A stretch of DNA of 64,000 bases from Pseudomonas faucium (GTDB taxonomy: Bacteria > Pseudomonadota > Gammaproteobacteria > Pseudomonadales > Pseudomonadaceae): NCBI RefSeq assembly GCF_021602585.1, contig NZ_BQIP01000004.1, forward strand, positions 124,001 to 188,000. Direction: 5' to 3'. Within the stretch, counting starts at the first letter, position 1; every line of letters begins with the position of its first letter. Below the pieces are notes generated by a model. That model was not told the origin of the DNA. It did no database searches and worked only from the letters and a program-made list of their open reading frames with translations. Of the stretch, positions 8,761-17,026 are shown piece by piece. Both the position numbers and the translations under genes were made by a program.

Positions 8761-11235
8761 ATGACCCAGCCCACCCCCTGCTACCACTGCGCCCTGCCCG
8801 TCCCCGCCGGTAGCCGCTTCACCGCCACGGTCCTCGGCGAGCCCCGGCAGTTCTGCTGCCCCGGCTGCCAGGCAGTGGCCGAGTCGATCGTCGCCGGCGG
8901 CCTGGAGCACTACTACCAGCACCGCAGCGACAGCAGCGCCAACCCCGAGGCGCTGCCCAAACAGCTGCAGGACGAACTGGCCCTGTATGACCGCAGCGAC
9001 GTGCAGCAGGCCTTCGTGCGCCATGCCGGCGAGCGGGCCGAAGCCACCCTGATGGTCGAAGGCATCAGCTGCGCCGCCTGCGGCTGGCTGATCGAAAAGC
9101 ACCTGCGCAACCTGCCCGGGGTCGCCGAGGCCCGGCTGAACCTGTCCAACCACCGCCTGCTGCTCGACTGGGACGACCAGCAGTTGCCGCTGTCCAAGGT
9201 GCTGGCCGAACTGCGCCAGATCGGCTACGCCGCCCACCCCTACCAGCCCGACCAGGCCGCCGAGCAGCTCGCCCGGGAAAACCGCAGCGCCCTGCGCCGC
9301 CTGGGCGTGGCCGGGCTGCTGTGGTTCCAGGCGATGATGGCGACCATGGCCACCTGGCCGGAATTCAACATCGACCTGTCGCTGGAAATGCACACCATCC
9401 TGCGCTGGGTCGCGCTGTTTCTCACCATCCCGATCGTGTTCTACAGCTGCGCACCGTTCTTCAAGGGCGCTGCCCGCGACCTGCGCACGCGCCACCTGAC
9501 CATGGACATGTCGGTCTCGCTGGCCATCGGCCTGGCCTTCGGCGCCGGGATCTGGACCGCCGTCACCGGCAGCGGCGAGCTGTACTTCGACACCGTGGGC
9601 ATGTTCGCGCTGTTCCTGCTCACCGGGCGCTACCTGGAACGCCGCGCCCGCGAGCGCACGGCGGCGGCCACCGCGCAACTGGTCAACCTGCTGCCGGCCT
9701 CGTGCCTGCGCCTGGATGCCTTTGGCCATGCCGAGCGCATCCTGCTTGGCGAGTTGCAGCGCGGCGACACCGTGCAGGTGCTGCCGGGCGCGGTGATTCC
9801 CGCTGACGGGCGCATCGTCGAGGGGCGCTCCAGCGTCGATGAGTCGCTGCTCACCGGCGAGTACCTGCCGCAGCCACGCCAGGCAGGCGAGCGCGTAACC
9901 GGCGGCACGCTGAATGTGGAAAGCACCCTGCACGTGGAGGTCGAAGCGCTTGGCCATGAATCGCGCCTGTCGGCCATCGTGCGCCTGCTGGAACGTGCGC
10001 AGAGCGAAAAGCCGCGCCTGGCGGAAATCGCCGACCGCGCCTCGCAGTGGTTCTTGCTGTTCAGCCTGCTGGCGGCCGTGGCCATCGGCCTGTGGTGGTG
10101 GCACGCAGACCCGGCGCGGGCGTTCTGGATCGTCCTGGCCATGCTGGTGGCGACCTGCCCTTGCGCGCTGTCGCTGGCCACCCCCACCGCCCTCACCGCC
10201 GCCACCGGCACCCTGCACAAGCTCGGCCTGCTGATCACCCGTGGGCACGTGCTGGAGGGCCTGAACCAGATCGACACGGTCATCTTCGACAAGACCGGCA
10301 CCCTCACCGAAGGCCGCCTGGCCCTGCGCAGCATCCGCCCGCTCGGCGATTTGCCGGCCGACCGCTGCCTGGCCCTGGCCGCCGCCCTGGAAAACCGCTC
10401 CGAACACCCCATCGCCCGCGCCTTCGGCCGCACCACCAGTGCAGCTGACGATGTGCAGAGCGTGCCGGGGCTGGGCCTGGAGGGCCAGGTCGAGGGCCAG
10501 CGCCTGCGCATTGGCCAGGCCACTTTCGTGTGCGCCTTGAGCGGCACCGAGATCCCCGCCGTGCCGGAGCCGCGCGGGCAATGGCTGCTGCTGGGTGACC
10601 GCCAGGGCCCGCTGGCCTGGTTCGGCCTCGACGACCGCCTGCGCGAAGACGCCCCGGCCCTGCTCGCCGCCTGCAAGGCCCGCGGCTGGCGCACCTTGCT
10701 GCTGTCGGGCGACAGCTCGCCGATGGTCGCCGAGGTGGCCGCCCAGCTTGGCATCGACCAGGCCATCGGCGGCCTGCGCCCGGACGACAAGCTGGACCGC
10801 CTCAAGGCCCTGCAGGCGGCCGGCTGCAAGGTGCTGATGCTGGGTGATGGGGTCAACGACGTGCCGGTGCTGGCGGCCGCCGACATCAGCATCGCCATGG
10901 GCAGCGCCACCGACCTTGCCAAGACCAGCGCCGACGCGGTGCTGCTGAGCAACCGCCTGCAGGCCCTGGTGCAGGCCTTCGACCTGGCCCGCCGCACCCG
11001 CCGCAACATCCTCGAGAACCTGCTCTGGGCAACCCTGTATAATGGCCTGATGTTGCCGTTTGCCGCGCTCGGCTGGATCACCCCGGTGTGGGCGGCCATC
11101 GGTATGTCGGTCAGTTCACTGATCGTGGTGCTCAACGCCTTGCGCCTGACCCGCCTGCCCGCCGGCGCGGGCAGCCCCGCAAGCGGCCCGGCACACCCTG
11201 GAAGGAAGCCCGCATGCCCGCCCTCTATGTCATGA
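8761..11235 (+). CDS. ccoI: Copper-exporting P1B-type ATPase CcoI/FixI for cbb3 assembly
   Basis: An 824-residue P-type ATPase that moves Cu(I) to the periplasm for cbb3 maturation. Visible elements in order are an N-terminal Cys cluster (CYHC and CCPGC), a heavy-metal-associated domain with CAAC, the membrane CPC motif (ATCPCALSLATPTAL), the phosphorylation site DKTGTLTEG, and the hinge GDGVNDVPVLAAAD. The in-frame ORF extends upstream to 8659 inside ccoH, but the ATG at 8761 (MTQPTPCYHC) starts right at the family N-terminus. The 3' end overlaps ccoS by 22 bases. Confidence 0.95.
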   Translation: MTQPTPCYHCALPVPAGSRFTATVLGEPRQFCCPGCQAVAESIVAGGLEHYYQHRSDSSANPEALPKQLQDELALYDRSDVQQAFVRHAGERAEATLMVEGISCAACGWLIEKHLRNLPGVAEARLNLSNHRLLLDWDDQQLPLSKVLAELRQIGYAAHPYQPDQAAEQLARENRSALRRLGVAGLLWFQAMMATMATWPEFNIDLSLEMHTILRWVALFLTIPIVFYSCAPFFKGAARDLRTRHLTMDMSVSLAIGLAFGAGIWTAVTGSGELYFDTVGMFALFLLTGRYLERRARERTAAATAQLVNLLPASCLRLDAFGHAERILLGELQRGDTVQVLPGAVIPADGRIVEGRSSVDESLLTGEYLPQPRQAGERVTGGTLNVESTLHVEVEALGHESRLSAIVRLLERAQSEKPRLAEIADRASQWFLLFSLLAAVAIGLWWWHADPARAFWIVLAMLVATCPCALSLATPTALTAATGTLHKLGLLITRGHVLEGLNQIDTVIFDKTGTLTEGRLALRSIRPLGDLPADRCLALAAALENRSEHPIARAFGRTTSAADDVQSVPGLGLEGQVEGQRLRIGQATFVCALSGTEIPAVPEPRGQWLLLGDRQGPLAWFGLDDRLREDAPALLAACKARGWRTLLLSGDSSPMVAEVAAQLGIDQAIGGLRPDDKLDRLKALQAAGCKVLMLGDGVNDVPVLAAADISIAMGSATDLAKTSADAVLLSNRLQALVQAFDLARRTRRNILENLLWATLYNGLMLPFAALGWITPVWAAIGMSVSSLIVVLNALRLTRLPAGAGSPASGPAHPGRKPACPPSMS

Positions 11236-11426
11236 TCCCGGCCGCCCTGCTGCTCGTCGGCGTGGCGGTGTACATTTTCTTCTGGGCGGTGGACAGCGGC
11301 CAGTACGACGACCTCGACAGCCCCGCCCACAGCATCCTGTTCGACGACCAGGACCCGCGCCACCAGGCCGCCGTGAACGACGAAACCGCCAAGCCCGACG
11401 ACCAGGAAACACCGCCCCGTGCCTGA
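11214..11426 (+). CDS. ccoS: cbb3 maturation protein CcoS
   Basis: A 70-residue protein with one N-terminal membrane helix (MPALYVMIPAALLLVGVAVYIFFWAV) and the family motif SGQYDDLDSPAHSILFDD. CcoS is needed for cofactor insertion into CcoN. The start is inside the end of ccoI and the stop lies inside the next gene, so translation is coupled. The ATG at 11214 is preceded by GGAAGG. Confidence 0.94.
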   Translation: MPALYVMIPAALLLVGVAVYIFFWAVDSGQYDDLDSPAHSILFDDQDPRHQAAVNDETAKPDDQETPPRA

Positions 11427-12102
11427 CCTGCTTGCCCTGCTCGGCTCGGCGCTGATCCTCGGCCTGCTCGGCGGCGGCCATTGCCTGGGCATGTGCGGCG
11501 GCCTGATGGGCGCCCTGACCCTGGCCATCCCGCCCGAACAACGTGCCCGGCGCGCGCGCCTGTTGCTGGCCTACAACCTGGGCCGCATCCTCAGTTACGC
11601 CTGCGCCGGCCTGCTGCTGGGCCTGGCCGGCTGGGCCGTGGCCAGCAGCCCGGCGGCCCTGGCCTTGCGGGTGGTGGCGGCGCTGCTGCTGATCGCCATG
11701 GGCCTGTACCTGGCGGGCTGGTGGAGCGGGCTGACACGCATCGAGGCGCTGGGCAAAGGGTTGTGGCGGCATATCCAGCCCGTGGCCTCGCGCCTGCTGC
11801 CGGTCTCCAGCCTGCCGCGGGCACTGCTGCTGGGCGCGCTGTGGGGGTGGCTGCCGTGCGGGCTGGTGTACAGCACCTTGTTGTGGGCCGCAAGCCAGGG
11901 CAATGCCGGCTACAGCGCTGCGCTGATGCTGGCGTTCGGGCTGGGCACCTGGCCGGTTCTGCTGGCCACGGGGCTGGCGGCGGAGCGGGTGAACAGCCTG
12001 TTGCGCCGGCGCAGCGTGCGCGTGGCGGGCGGCTTGCTGGTGATCCTGTTTGGCCTGTGGACGATGCCTGGGCCGCATCAGCACTGGCTGATGGGGCATT
12101 GA
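11419..12102 (+). CDS. Sulfite exporter TauE/SafE-like (DsbD-2 type) membrane protein of the cco assembly operon
   Basis: A 227-residue membrane protein with about six helices and the motif GGGHCLGMCGGLMGA at residues 15-29, plus WGWLPCGLVYSTL in the fourth or fifth helix. Both match the DsbD_2/TauE-like family. The GTG start overlaps ccoS by eight bases, so it is part of ccoGHIS. The membrane Cys and His residues and the operon context suggest a part in copper or thiol handling for cbb3 maturation, rather than sulfite export as the family name implies. That role is inference. Confidence 0.85.
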   Translation: MPDLLALLGSALILGLLGGGHCLGMCGGLMGALTLAIPPEQRARRARLLLAYNLGRILSYACAGLLLGLAGWAVASSPAALALRVVAALLLIAMGLYLAGWWSGLTRIEALGKGLWRHIQPVASRLLPVSSLPRALLLGALWGWLPCGLVYSTLLWAASQGNAGYSAALMLAFGLGTWPVLLATGLAAERVNSLLRRRSVRVAGGLLVILFGLWTMPGPHQHWLMGH

Positions 12103-12130
12103 GCGGGCGCCTTTGGCAGCTGAACGCCCT

Positions 12131-12144
12131 TTGATACCGATCAA
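12131..12144. promoter_or_regulatory. ANR box 1 upstream of hemN
   Basis: TTGATACCGATCAA is a perfect match to the FNR/ANR consensus TTGAT-N4-ATCAA. It lies 51 bases upstream of the second box and may serve as an additional activation or repression site. Confidence 0.9.
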
Positions 12145-12181
12145 AAACATTTTTTGAGCCGCCCGGCGGCCCCGAGGCCTT

Positions 12182-12195
12182 TTGATACAAATCAA
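12182..12195. promoter_or_regulatory. ANR box 2 upstream of hemN
   Basis: TTGATACAAATCAA is a second perfect ANR box. A -10-like TAGACT lies at 12218-12223, which would place the transcription start near 12230 and the box centre near -41.5, the class II activation position. hemN expression should therefore rise when oxygen falls and the ANR protein encoded just downstream gains its iron-sulfur cluster. Confidence 0.92.
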
Positions 12196-12256
12196 GATGG
12201 CCGCCTGCAGGCGCCCCTAGACTCCGGACACTGCTGCTCATTCCGGGACCGCCCAC

Positions 12257-13639
12257 ATGTTCGAAGATCTACGCTGGGATGCCGACCTGATCCGTCGCTA
12301 CGATCTGGCCGGCCCGCGCTACACCTCCTACCCCACCGCGGTGCAACTGCACAGCGAAGTGGGCTCGTTCGACCTGCTCCACGCCCTGCGCGAGAGCCGG
12401 CGAGCGGTGCGCCCGCTGTCGCTGTACGTGCACGTGCCGTTCTGCGCCAACATCTGCTACTACTGCGCCTGCAACAAGGTCATCACCAAGGATCGGGGCC
12501 GCGCTGCGCCCTACCTGCAGCGCCTGGAGCAGGAAATCCAGCTGATCGCCTGCCACCTGGACCCGAAACAGCGGGTCGAACAGCTGCACTTCGGTGGCGG
12601 CACCCCGACCTTCCTCAGCCACGTCGAGCTGCGCCAGCTGATGGCCACCCTGCGCCAGCACTTCAACCTGCTGGACGATGACTCCGGCGACTACGGCATC
12701 GAGATCGACCCGCGCGAGGCCGACTGGTCGACCATGGGCCTGTTGCGCGAGCTGGGCTTCAACCGCGTCAGCCTCGGCGTGCAGGACCTGGACCCGGCCG
12801 TGCAACGGGCAGTCAACCGCCTGCAGAGCCTGGAACAGACCCGCACCTTGATCGAGGCGGCGCGCACCCTGCAGTTCCGCTCGGTCAACCTCGACCTGAT
12901 CTACGGGCTGCCCAAGCAGACCCCGGAAGGTTTCGCGCGCACGGTGGAAGAAGTGATCCGCCTGCAACCCGACCGCCTCTCGGTGTTCAACTACGCCCAC
13001 CTGCCCGAGCGCTTCATGCCCCAGCGGCGCATCGACGCCAGCGACCTGCCGGGGCCTGCGGCCAAGCTCGAGATGCTGCACAACACCATCGAACAGCTCA
13101 CCGCCGCCGGCTACCGCTACATCGGCATGGACCACTTCGCCCTGCCCGACGACGAACTGGCGGTGGCCCAGGAGGAAGGCACGCTGCAGCGTAACTTCCA
13201 GGGCTATACCACCCACGGCCACTGCGACCTGATCGGCCTCGGGGTGTCGGCGATCAGCCAGATCGGCGACCTCTACTGCCAGAACAGCAGTGACCTCAAC
13301 ACCTACCAGGACAGCCTCTCCAACGCCCAGCTGGCGACCCAGCGCGGGCTGCTGTGCAACCACGACGACCGCATCCGGCGGGCGGTGATCCAGCAGCTCA
13401 TCTGCCATTTCGAGCTGGATTTCGAAACCATCGAGGAGGCCTTCACCCTGGATTTTCGCGGCTACTTCAATGAACTGTGGCCAGAACTTCAGACCCTGCA
13501 GCGCGACGGCCTGATCAGCCTCGACGACAAAGGCATCCGTATCCTGCCGGCCGGGCGCCTGCTGGCACGCTCGGTGTGCATGCTCTTCGATGCCTACCTG
13601 GCGATGCACAACCGCCAGCGATTCTCCCGAGTTATCTAG
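12257..13639 (+). CDS. hemN: Oxygen-independent coproporphyrinogen III dehydrogenase HemN
   Basis: A 460-residue radical SAM enzyme that converts coproporphyrinogen III to protoporphyrinogen IX without O2, in cytoplasmic haem synthesis. The cluster motif C63-x3-C67-x2-C70 (FCANICYYCACNK) is present, followed by the GGGTPTFL SAM-binding segment and the HemN C-terminal domain; length is normal. Two ANR boxes upstream and anr downstream fit microaerobic induction, supplying haem for the cbb3 oxidases. Confidence 0.97.
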   Translation: MFEDLRWDADLIRRYDLAGPRYTSYPTAVQLHSEVGSFDLLHALRESRRAVRPLSLYVHVPFCANICYYCACNKVITKDRGRAAPYLQRLEQEIQLIACHLDPKQRVEQLHFGGGTPTFLSHVELRQLMATLRQHFNLLDDDSGDYGIEIDPREADWSTMGLLRELGFNRVSLGVQDLDPAVQRAVNRLQSLEQTRTLIEAARTLQFRSVNLDLIYGLPKQTPEGFARTVEEVIRLQPDRLSVFNYAHLPERFMPQRRIDASDLPGPAAKLEMLHNTIEQLTAAGYRYIGMDHFALPDDELAVAQEEGTLQRNFQGYTTHGHCDLIGLGVSAISQIGDLYCQNSSDLNTYQDSLSNAQLATQRGLLCNHDDRIRRAVIQQLICHFELDFETIEEAFTLDFRGYFNELWPELQTLQRDGLISLDDKGIRILPAGRLLARSVCMLFDAYLAMHNRQRFSRVI

Positions 13640-13825
13640 CCGGGCGAGGCGATTAACCGCATGGACAAGCGGCCTTGCCAGGCACACTATGGGCGAGAAC
13701 GGACCCCCGGCATCAAGCAGCTGGGGTTCGGCCAGGGCGCACCAAAATAGCGCACGCTGGCCTACACCCTATGCCGTAGGTTACCCTTACGTCTTATGTG
13801 TGCTTTCCCACAAGGATCGATTCAA

Positions 13826-14560
13826 ATGTCCGAGCCAGTCAAACTGCGCCCTCACAACCAGGCCCATTGCAAGGATTGCAGCCTGGCGCCCCTGTGCCTG
13901 CCTCTTTCGCTCAACCTGGAAGACATGGATGCACTGGATGACATCGTCAAGCGCGGACGGCCGCTGAAGAAAGGCGAGTTCCTGTTCCGCCAAGGTGACA
14001 ATTTCGGCTCGGTCTACGCGGTACGTTCCGGCGCGCTGAAGACCTTCAGCCTGAGCGACAGCGGCGAGGAGCAGATCACCGGCTTCCACCTGCCCAGCGA
14101 ACTGGTCGGCCTGTCCGGCATGGACACCGAAGCCTACCCGGTTTCAGCCCAGGCCCAGGAAACCACCTCGGTGTGCGAGATTCCCTTCGAGCGCCTGGAT
14201 GAGCTTTCGGTGCAATTGCCACAACTGCGCCGCCAGTTGATGCGGGTGATGAGCCGCGAAATCCGCGACGACCAGCAGATGATGCTGCTGCTGTCGAAAA
14301 AGACCGCCGACGAACGCATCGCCACCTTCCTGGTCAACCTGTCCGCACGCTTCCGCGCCCGCGGCTATTCGGCCAACCAGTTCCGCCTGAGCATGTCGCG
14401 CAACGAAATCGGCAACTACCTGGGCCTGGCGGTGGAAACCGTTTCGCGGGTGTTCACCCGCTTCCAGCAGAACGGCTTGCTCCGCGCCGAAGGCAAGGAA
14501 GTGCACATCCTCGACCCGATCCAGCTCTGTGCGCTGGCCGGTGGTGCGATGGAGGTCTGA
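13826..14560 (+). CDS. anr: Oxygen-sensing transcriptional regulator ANR (FNR family)
   Basis: A 244-residue CRP/FNR regulator. The four cluster ligands are visible: Cys15, Cys18 and Cys24 ([10 protein letters not shown]) and Cys117. A cAMP-binding-like beta roll and dimerisation helix precede a helix-turn-helix whose recognition segment VETVSR carries the Glu-Thr-Val-Ser-Arg pattern that reads TTGAT half-sites. The ATG at 13826 gives the standard ANR length; an in-frame ATG at 13796 would add ten unconserved residues. No ANR box was seen in its own upstream region (13640-13825). Confidence 0.97.
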   Translation: MSEPVKLRPHNQAHCKDCSLAPLCLPLSLNLEDMDALDDIVKRGRPLKKGEFLFRQGDNFGSVYAVRSGALKTFSLSDSGEEQITGFHLPSELVGLSGMDTEAYPVSAQAQETTSVCEIPFERLDELSVQLPQLRRQLMRVMSREIRDDQQMMLLLSKKTADERIATFLVNLSARFRARGYSANQFRLSMSRNEIGNYLGLAVETVSRVFTRFQQNGLLRAEGKEVHILDPIQLCALAGGAMEV

Positions 14561-14582
14561 AAGCGGCGCTGCAACTTGCCAC

Positions 14583-14602
14583 CTGATATTTTTGCCAGTT
14601 GC
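14583..14602 (+). promoter_or_regulatory. CTGATATTTTTG element, copy 1
   Basis: CTGATATTTTTGCCAGTTGC lies 61 bases before the unknown gene at 14663. An 18-of-20 match occurs at 38913-38932 before the orphan RHS-core gene, at nearly the same distance from its start codon. The core has CTG/CAG dyad ends. A possible promoter using TTGCCA (14593) as -35 and GCTAAT (14615) as -10 overlaps it. Confidence 0.6.
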
Positions 14603-14662
14603 TGGTAGCCGTTTGCTAATCAAAGATGGGTTCCCAATCTCACTACATGAAGGGAACTCATC

Positions 14663-15154
14663 ATGAGCACTGTCGGAACAGTAGAGAACTTCGAACGCGC
14701 CGAGCTTGTCACCTTCACCACGGGCAAAAAGTACGAGACTACCCGCTGGTCGAACCACTGGTTCACCCTTGAGCAAGAAAGCCTGGATGGCAAACCATCG
14801 GGCGTTCAACAGTCCACTGAGCCGGTACTGGGGAAGGTACTTTCGATTGCTGACCGCGCTATTGTGCGGCTGTCATTCAAGCACCCAATCACCCGCTTGA
14901 GCTGGAAGCAGATGCTGATCACCGACTTTACGCAAGCCGACCTACAAGCCGAGTACCCCGAACTCGTGGGCCGCGTTGATGTATCCAAACTCACTCACGA
15001 TGATTTCGAGACTTTTCTAGCCGTGTATATCGACGGCGAGACCACCCCAACGCCTCTCGATCAGGTAGGTAGCAAAACCCTCAAGCAAATCGAATTTCGC
15101 ACCACGCGCGCGGGGTCGGTGCATATCGATGAAATCCGGTGGTTTGCCGCCTGA
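14663..15154 (+). CDS. Unknown 163-residue protein, accessory gene
   Basis: Not recognised. The ATG at 14663 follows AAGGGAACTCATC, a reasonable ribosome binding site. The protein has no signal peptide or membrane helix, is rich in Thr, Phe and charged residues with alternating hydrophobic patterns that suggest beta structure, and ends with HIDEIRWFAA. Codon choice is less GC-biased than in its neighbours, and the gene splits the anr-apt pair that I recall as adjacent in other P. putida genomes, so horizontal gain is likely. It shares a 20-base upstream element with the orphan RHS-core gene at 38999. Confidence 0.8.
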   Translation: MSTVGTVENFERAELVTFTTGKKYETTRWSNHWFTLEQESLDGKPSGVQQSTEPVLGKVLSIADRAIVRLSFKHPITRLSWKQMLITDFTQADLQAEYPELVGRVDVSKLTHDDFETFLAVYIDGETTPTPLDQVGSKTLKQIEFRTTRAGSVHIDEIRWFAA

Positions 15155-15254
15155 TAACGTCAAGTCAGCCGCGATAGACGGGGGTTGAACGCAGCCTCGA
15201 GCAAACGCAGTTCAAGGTATACTGGCGCATTCGTATTCCAGGATACCCGCAACA

Positions 15255-15803
15255 ATGCACAGCGAAGCCTTCGACCTCAAAGCCCTGATCCGCCCGGTAG
15301 TGGACTTCCCCAAACCGGGCGTGATCTTCCGCGATATCACCCCGCTGTTCCAGTCGCCACGCGGGCTGCGCTATGTGGCCGACCAGTTCATCGAGCGCTA
15401 TGTGGAGGCTGACTTCAGCCACATCGGCGCCATGGACGCGCGCGGTTTCCTGATCGGCTCGATCATCGCCCACCAGCTGAACAAGCCGCTGATCCTGTTC
15501 CGCAAGCAGGGCAAGCTGCCAGCTGACGTGTTGTCGGAGGGGTACCAGACCGAGTACGGCGAAGCCTTCCTGGAAGTGCATGCCGACAGCCTGTGCGAAG
15601 GCGATTCGGTGCTGATCTTCGATGATTTGATCGCGACCGGCGGTACATTGCTGGCGGCCGCCAACCTGGTGCGCCGTACCGGGGCCCAGGTGTTCGAGGC
15701 GGCGGCGATCATCGATTTGCCGGAGCTGGATGGGTCGCGCCGGCTGCAGGCGGCTGGGGTGCCGACCTTCTGCCTGACCGAGTTTTCCCTGAGCGAATAC
15801 TGA
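15255..15803 (+). CDS. apt: Adenine phosphoribosyltransferase
   Basis: A 182-residue type I phosphoribosyltransferase that makes AMP from adenine and PRPP in cytoplasmic purine salvage. The PRPP-binding motif [14 protein letters not shown] is intact, and the N-terminal segment [21 protein letters not shown] is typical of Apt. A -10-like TATACT is at 15218-15223. The stop is followed by a GC hairpin and a REP pair that separate it from the convergent recR. Confidence 0.96.
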   Translation: MHSEAFDLKALIRPVVDFPKPGVIFRDITPLFQSPRGLRYVADQFIERYVEADFSHIGAMDARGFLIGSIIAHQLNKPLILFRKQGKLPADVLSEGYQTEYGEAFLEVHADSLCEGDSVLIFDDLIATGGTLLAAANLVRRTGAQVFEAAAIIDLPELDGSRRLQAAGVPTFCLTEFSLSEY

Positions 15804-15808
15804 GTCAA

Positions 15809-15930
15809 GGGGGCCGCTTGGCGGCCCAATCGCCGGCAAGCCGGCTCCCACAGTGGCTGCATCGCTCTCGAGGCTTGCGCTGTACCTGTGGGAGCTGGCT
15901 TGCCGGCGATTGGGCTGCGCAGCAGCCCCA
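15809..15930. repeat. REP pair between apt and recR
   Basis: Two inverted copies of the core GGAGC(C/T)GGCTTGCCGGCGAT, one on each strand, are flanked by GGGCCGC/GCGGCCC arms. The pair sits between convergent genes, the usual place for such bidirectional terminator-like REP doublets. Confidence 0.85.
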
Positions 15931-15935
15931 TGCAA

Positions 15936-16538
15936 TCAAAGAGAAATCGGCCTGCGCCCGGCAAAGGCGTGCGCCAGCGTCCCACCATCGACCAGCTCCA
16001 GCTCGCCACCCAATGGCACGCCATGGGCAATCCGCGAAGCTACCAAGCCTTTCTCCGCCAGCAGCTGCGCAATGTAGTGCGCCGTCGCCTCACCTTCCAC
16101 CGTCGGGTTGGTCGCCAGGATCACCTCGGTGAAACTGCCCTGCTCTTCGATCCGCGCCATCAATTGCGGCACGCCAATCGCCTCAGGCCCCAGGCCGTCC
16201 AACGGTGACAGGTGCCCCTTGAGCACGAAATAGCGGCCGCGATAGCCGGTCTGCTCCACCGCATATACATCCATCGGCCCTTCCACCACGCACAGCTGGC
16301 TGTCGTCGCGGCGCGGGTCCGCGCACTGCGGGCAAAGCTCCTGCTCGGTCAGGGTGCGGCACTGGCGGCAGTGGCCGACGCCGTCCATGGCCTGGCTCAG
16401 GGCCTGTGCCAGGCGGGTGCCGCCACTGCGGTCGCGCTCCAGCAGCTGCAGGGCCATGCGTTGGGCGGTTTTCTGGCCGACGCCGGGCAAGATGCGCAAA
16501 GCATCGATCAGTTGACGGATCAGGGGGCTGAAGCTCAT
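15936..16538 (-). CDS. recR: Recombination mediator protein RecR
   Basis: A 200-residue RecR, which works with RecF/RecO to load RecA on gapped DNA. The N-terminal helix-hairpin-helix ([20 protein letters not shown]), the C4 zinc finger ([16 protein letters not shown]) and the Toprim domain ([15 protein letters not shown]) appear in order. It is the third gene of the conserved dnaX-ybaB-recR set. Confidence 0.97.
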   Translation of the reverse strand: MSFSPLIRQLIDALRILPGVGQKTAQRMALQLLERDRSGGTRLAQALSQAMDGVGHCRQCRTLTEQELCPQCADPRRDDSQLCVVEGPMDVYAVEQTGYRGRYFVLKGHLSPLDGLGPEAIGVPQLMARIEEQGSFTEVILATNPTVEGEATAHYIAQLLAEKGLVASRIAHGVPLGGELELVDGGTLAHAFAGRRPISL

Positions 16539-16576
16539 GTATGCGGGCCTGTCATTTCACCAAACAGAATGAACAA

Positions 16577-16606
16577 GGGAGCAACGGCCGCGTGGCCGTT
16601 GCTCCC
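16577..16606. terminator. Strong hairpin between ybaB and recR
   Basis: GGGAGCAACGGCC and its perfect complement form a 13-bp stem with a four-base loop. It has no downstream T run. On the minus-strand transcript it would partly separate ybaB from recR, lowering recR or protecting the upstream message. Confidence 0.6.
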
Positions 16607-16626
16607 CATTGTGAAGCAGAAAACGA

Positions 16627-16962
16627 TCAGAACGGCATCTTGAAGCCCGGCGGCAGCTGCATGCCAGCGGTCATGCCGCCCATTTTTTCCTGGCTGCTCT
16701 GCTCGACCTTGCGCACGGCATCGTTCAGTGCCGCGGCAATCAGGTCTTCCAGCACTTCCTTGTCGTCTTCCTCGGTCGACATCAGGCTCTGGTCGATGCT
16801 GACGCGCTTGACGTCATGACGGCCAGTCATCACCACGCTGACCAGGCCACCACCGGATTGGCCAGTCACTTCGGCGTTGGCCAGCTCTTCCTGCATCTTG
16901 GCCATTTTTTCCTGCATCTGCTGGGCCTGCTTCATCAGGCCGGCCATGCCACCTTTCATCAT
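16627..16962 (-). CDS. YbaB/EbfC family nucleoid-associated protein
   Basis: A 111-residue small DNA-binding protein of the YbaB/EbfC family. The N-terminal coiled coil (about residues 5-35, [21 protein letters not shown]) and the core [21 protein letters not shown] are typical. The ORF extends to 16986, but the ATG at 16962 is preceded by GAGG at the right distance and gives the family N-terminus [12 protein letters not shown]. It lies between dnaX and recR, as in most proteobacteria. Confidence 0.94.
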   Translation of the reverse strand: MMKGGMAGLMKQAQQMQEKMAKMQEELANAEVTGQSGGGLVSVVMTGRHDVKRVSIDQSLMSTEEDDKEVLEDLIAAALNDAVRKVEQSSQEKMGGMTAGMQLPPGFKMPF

Positions 16963-17026
16963 GGGGGTATACCTCGATTGGGTCATGTGATGCGGCCTGG
17001 CAAAGGGCCGGCCGCACGGTTATCCG

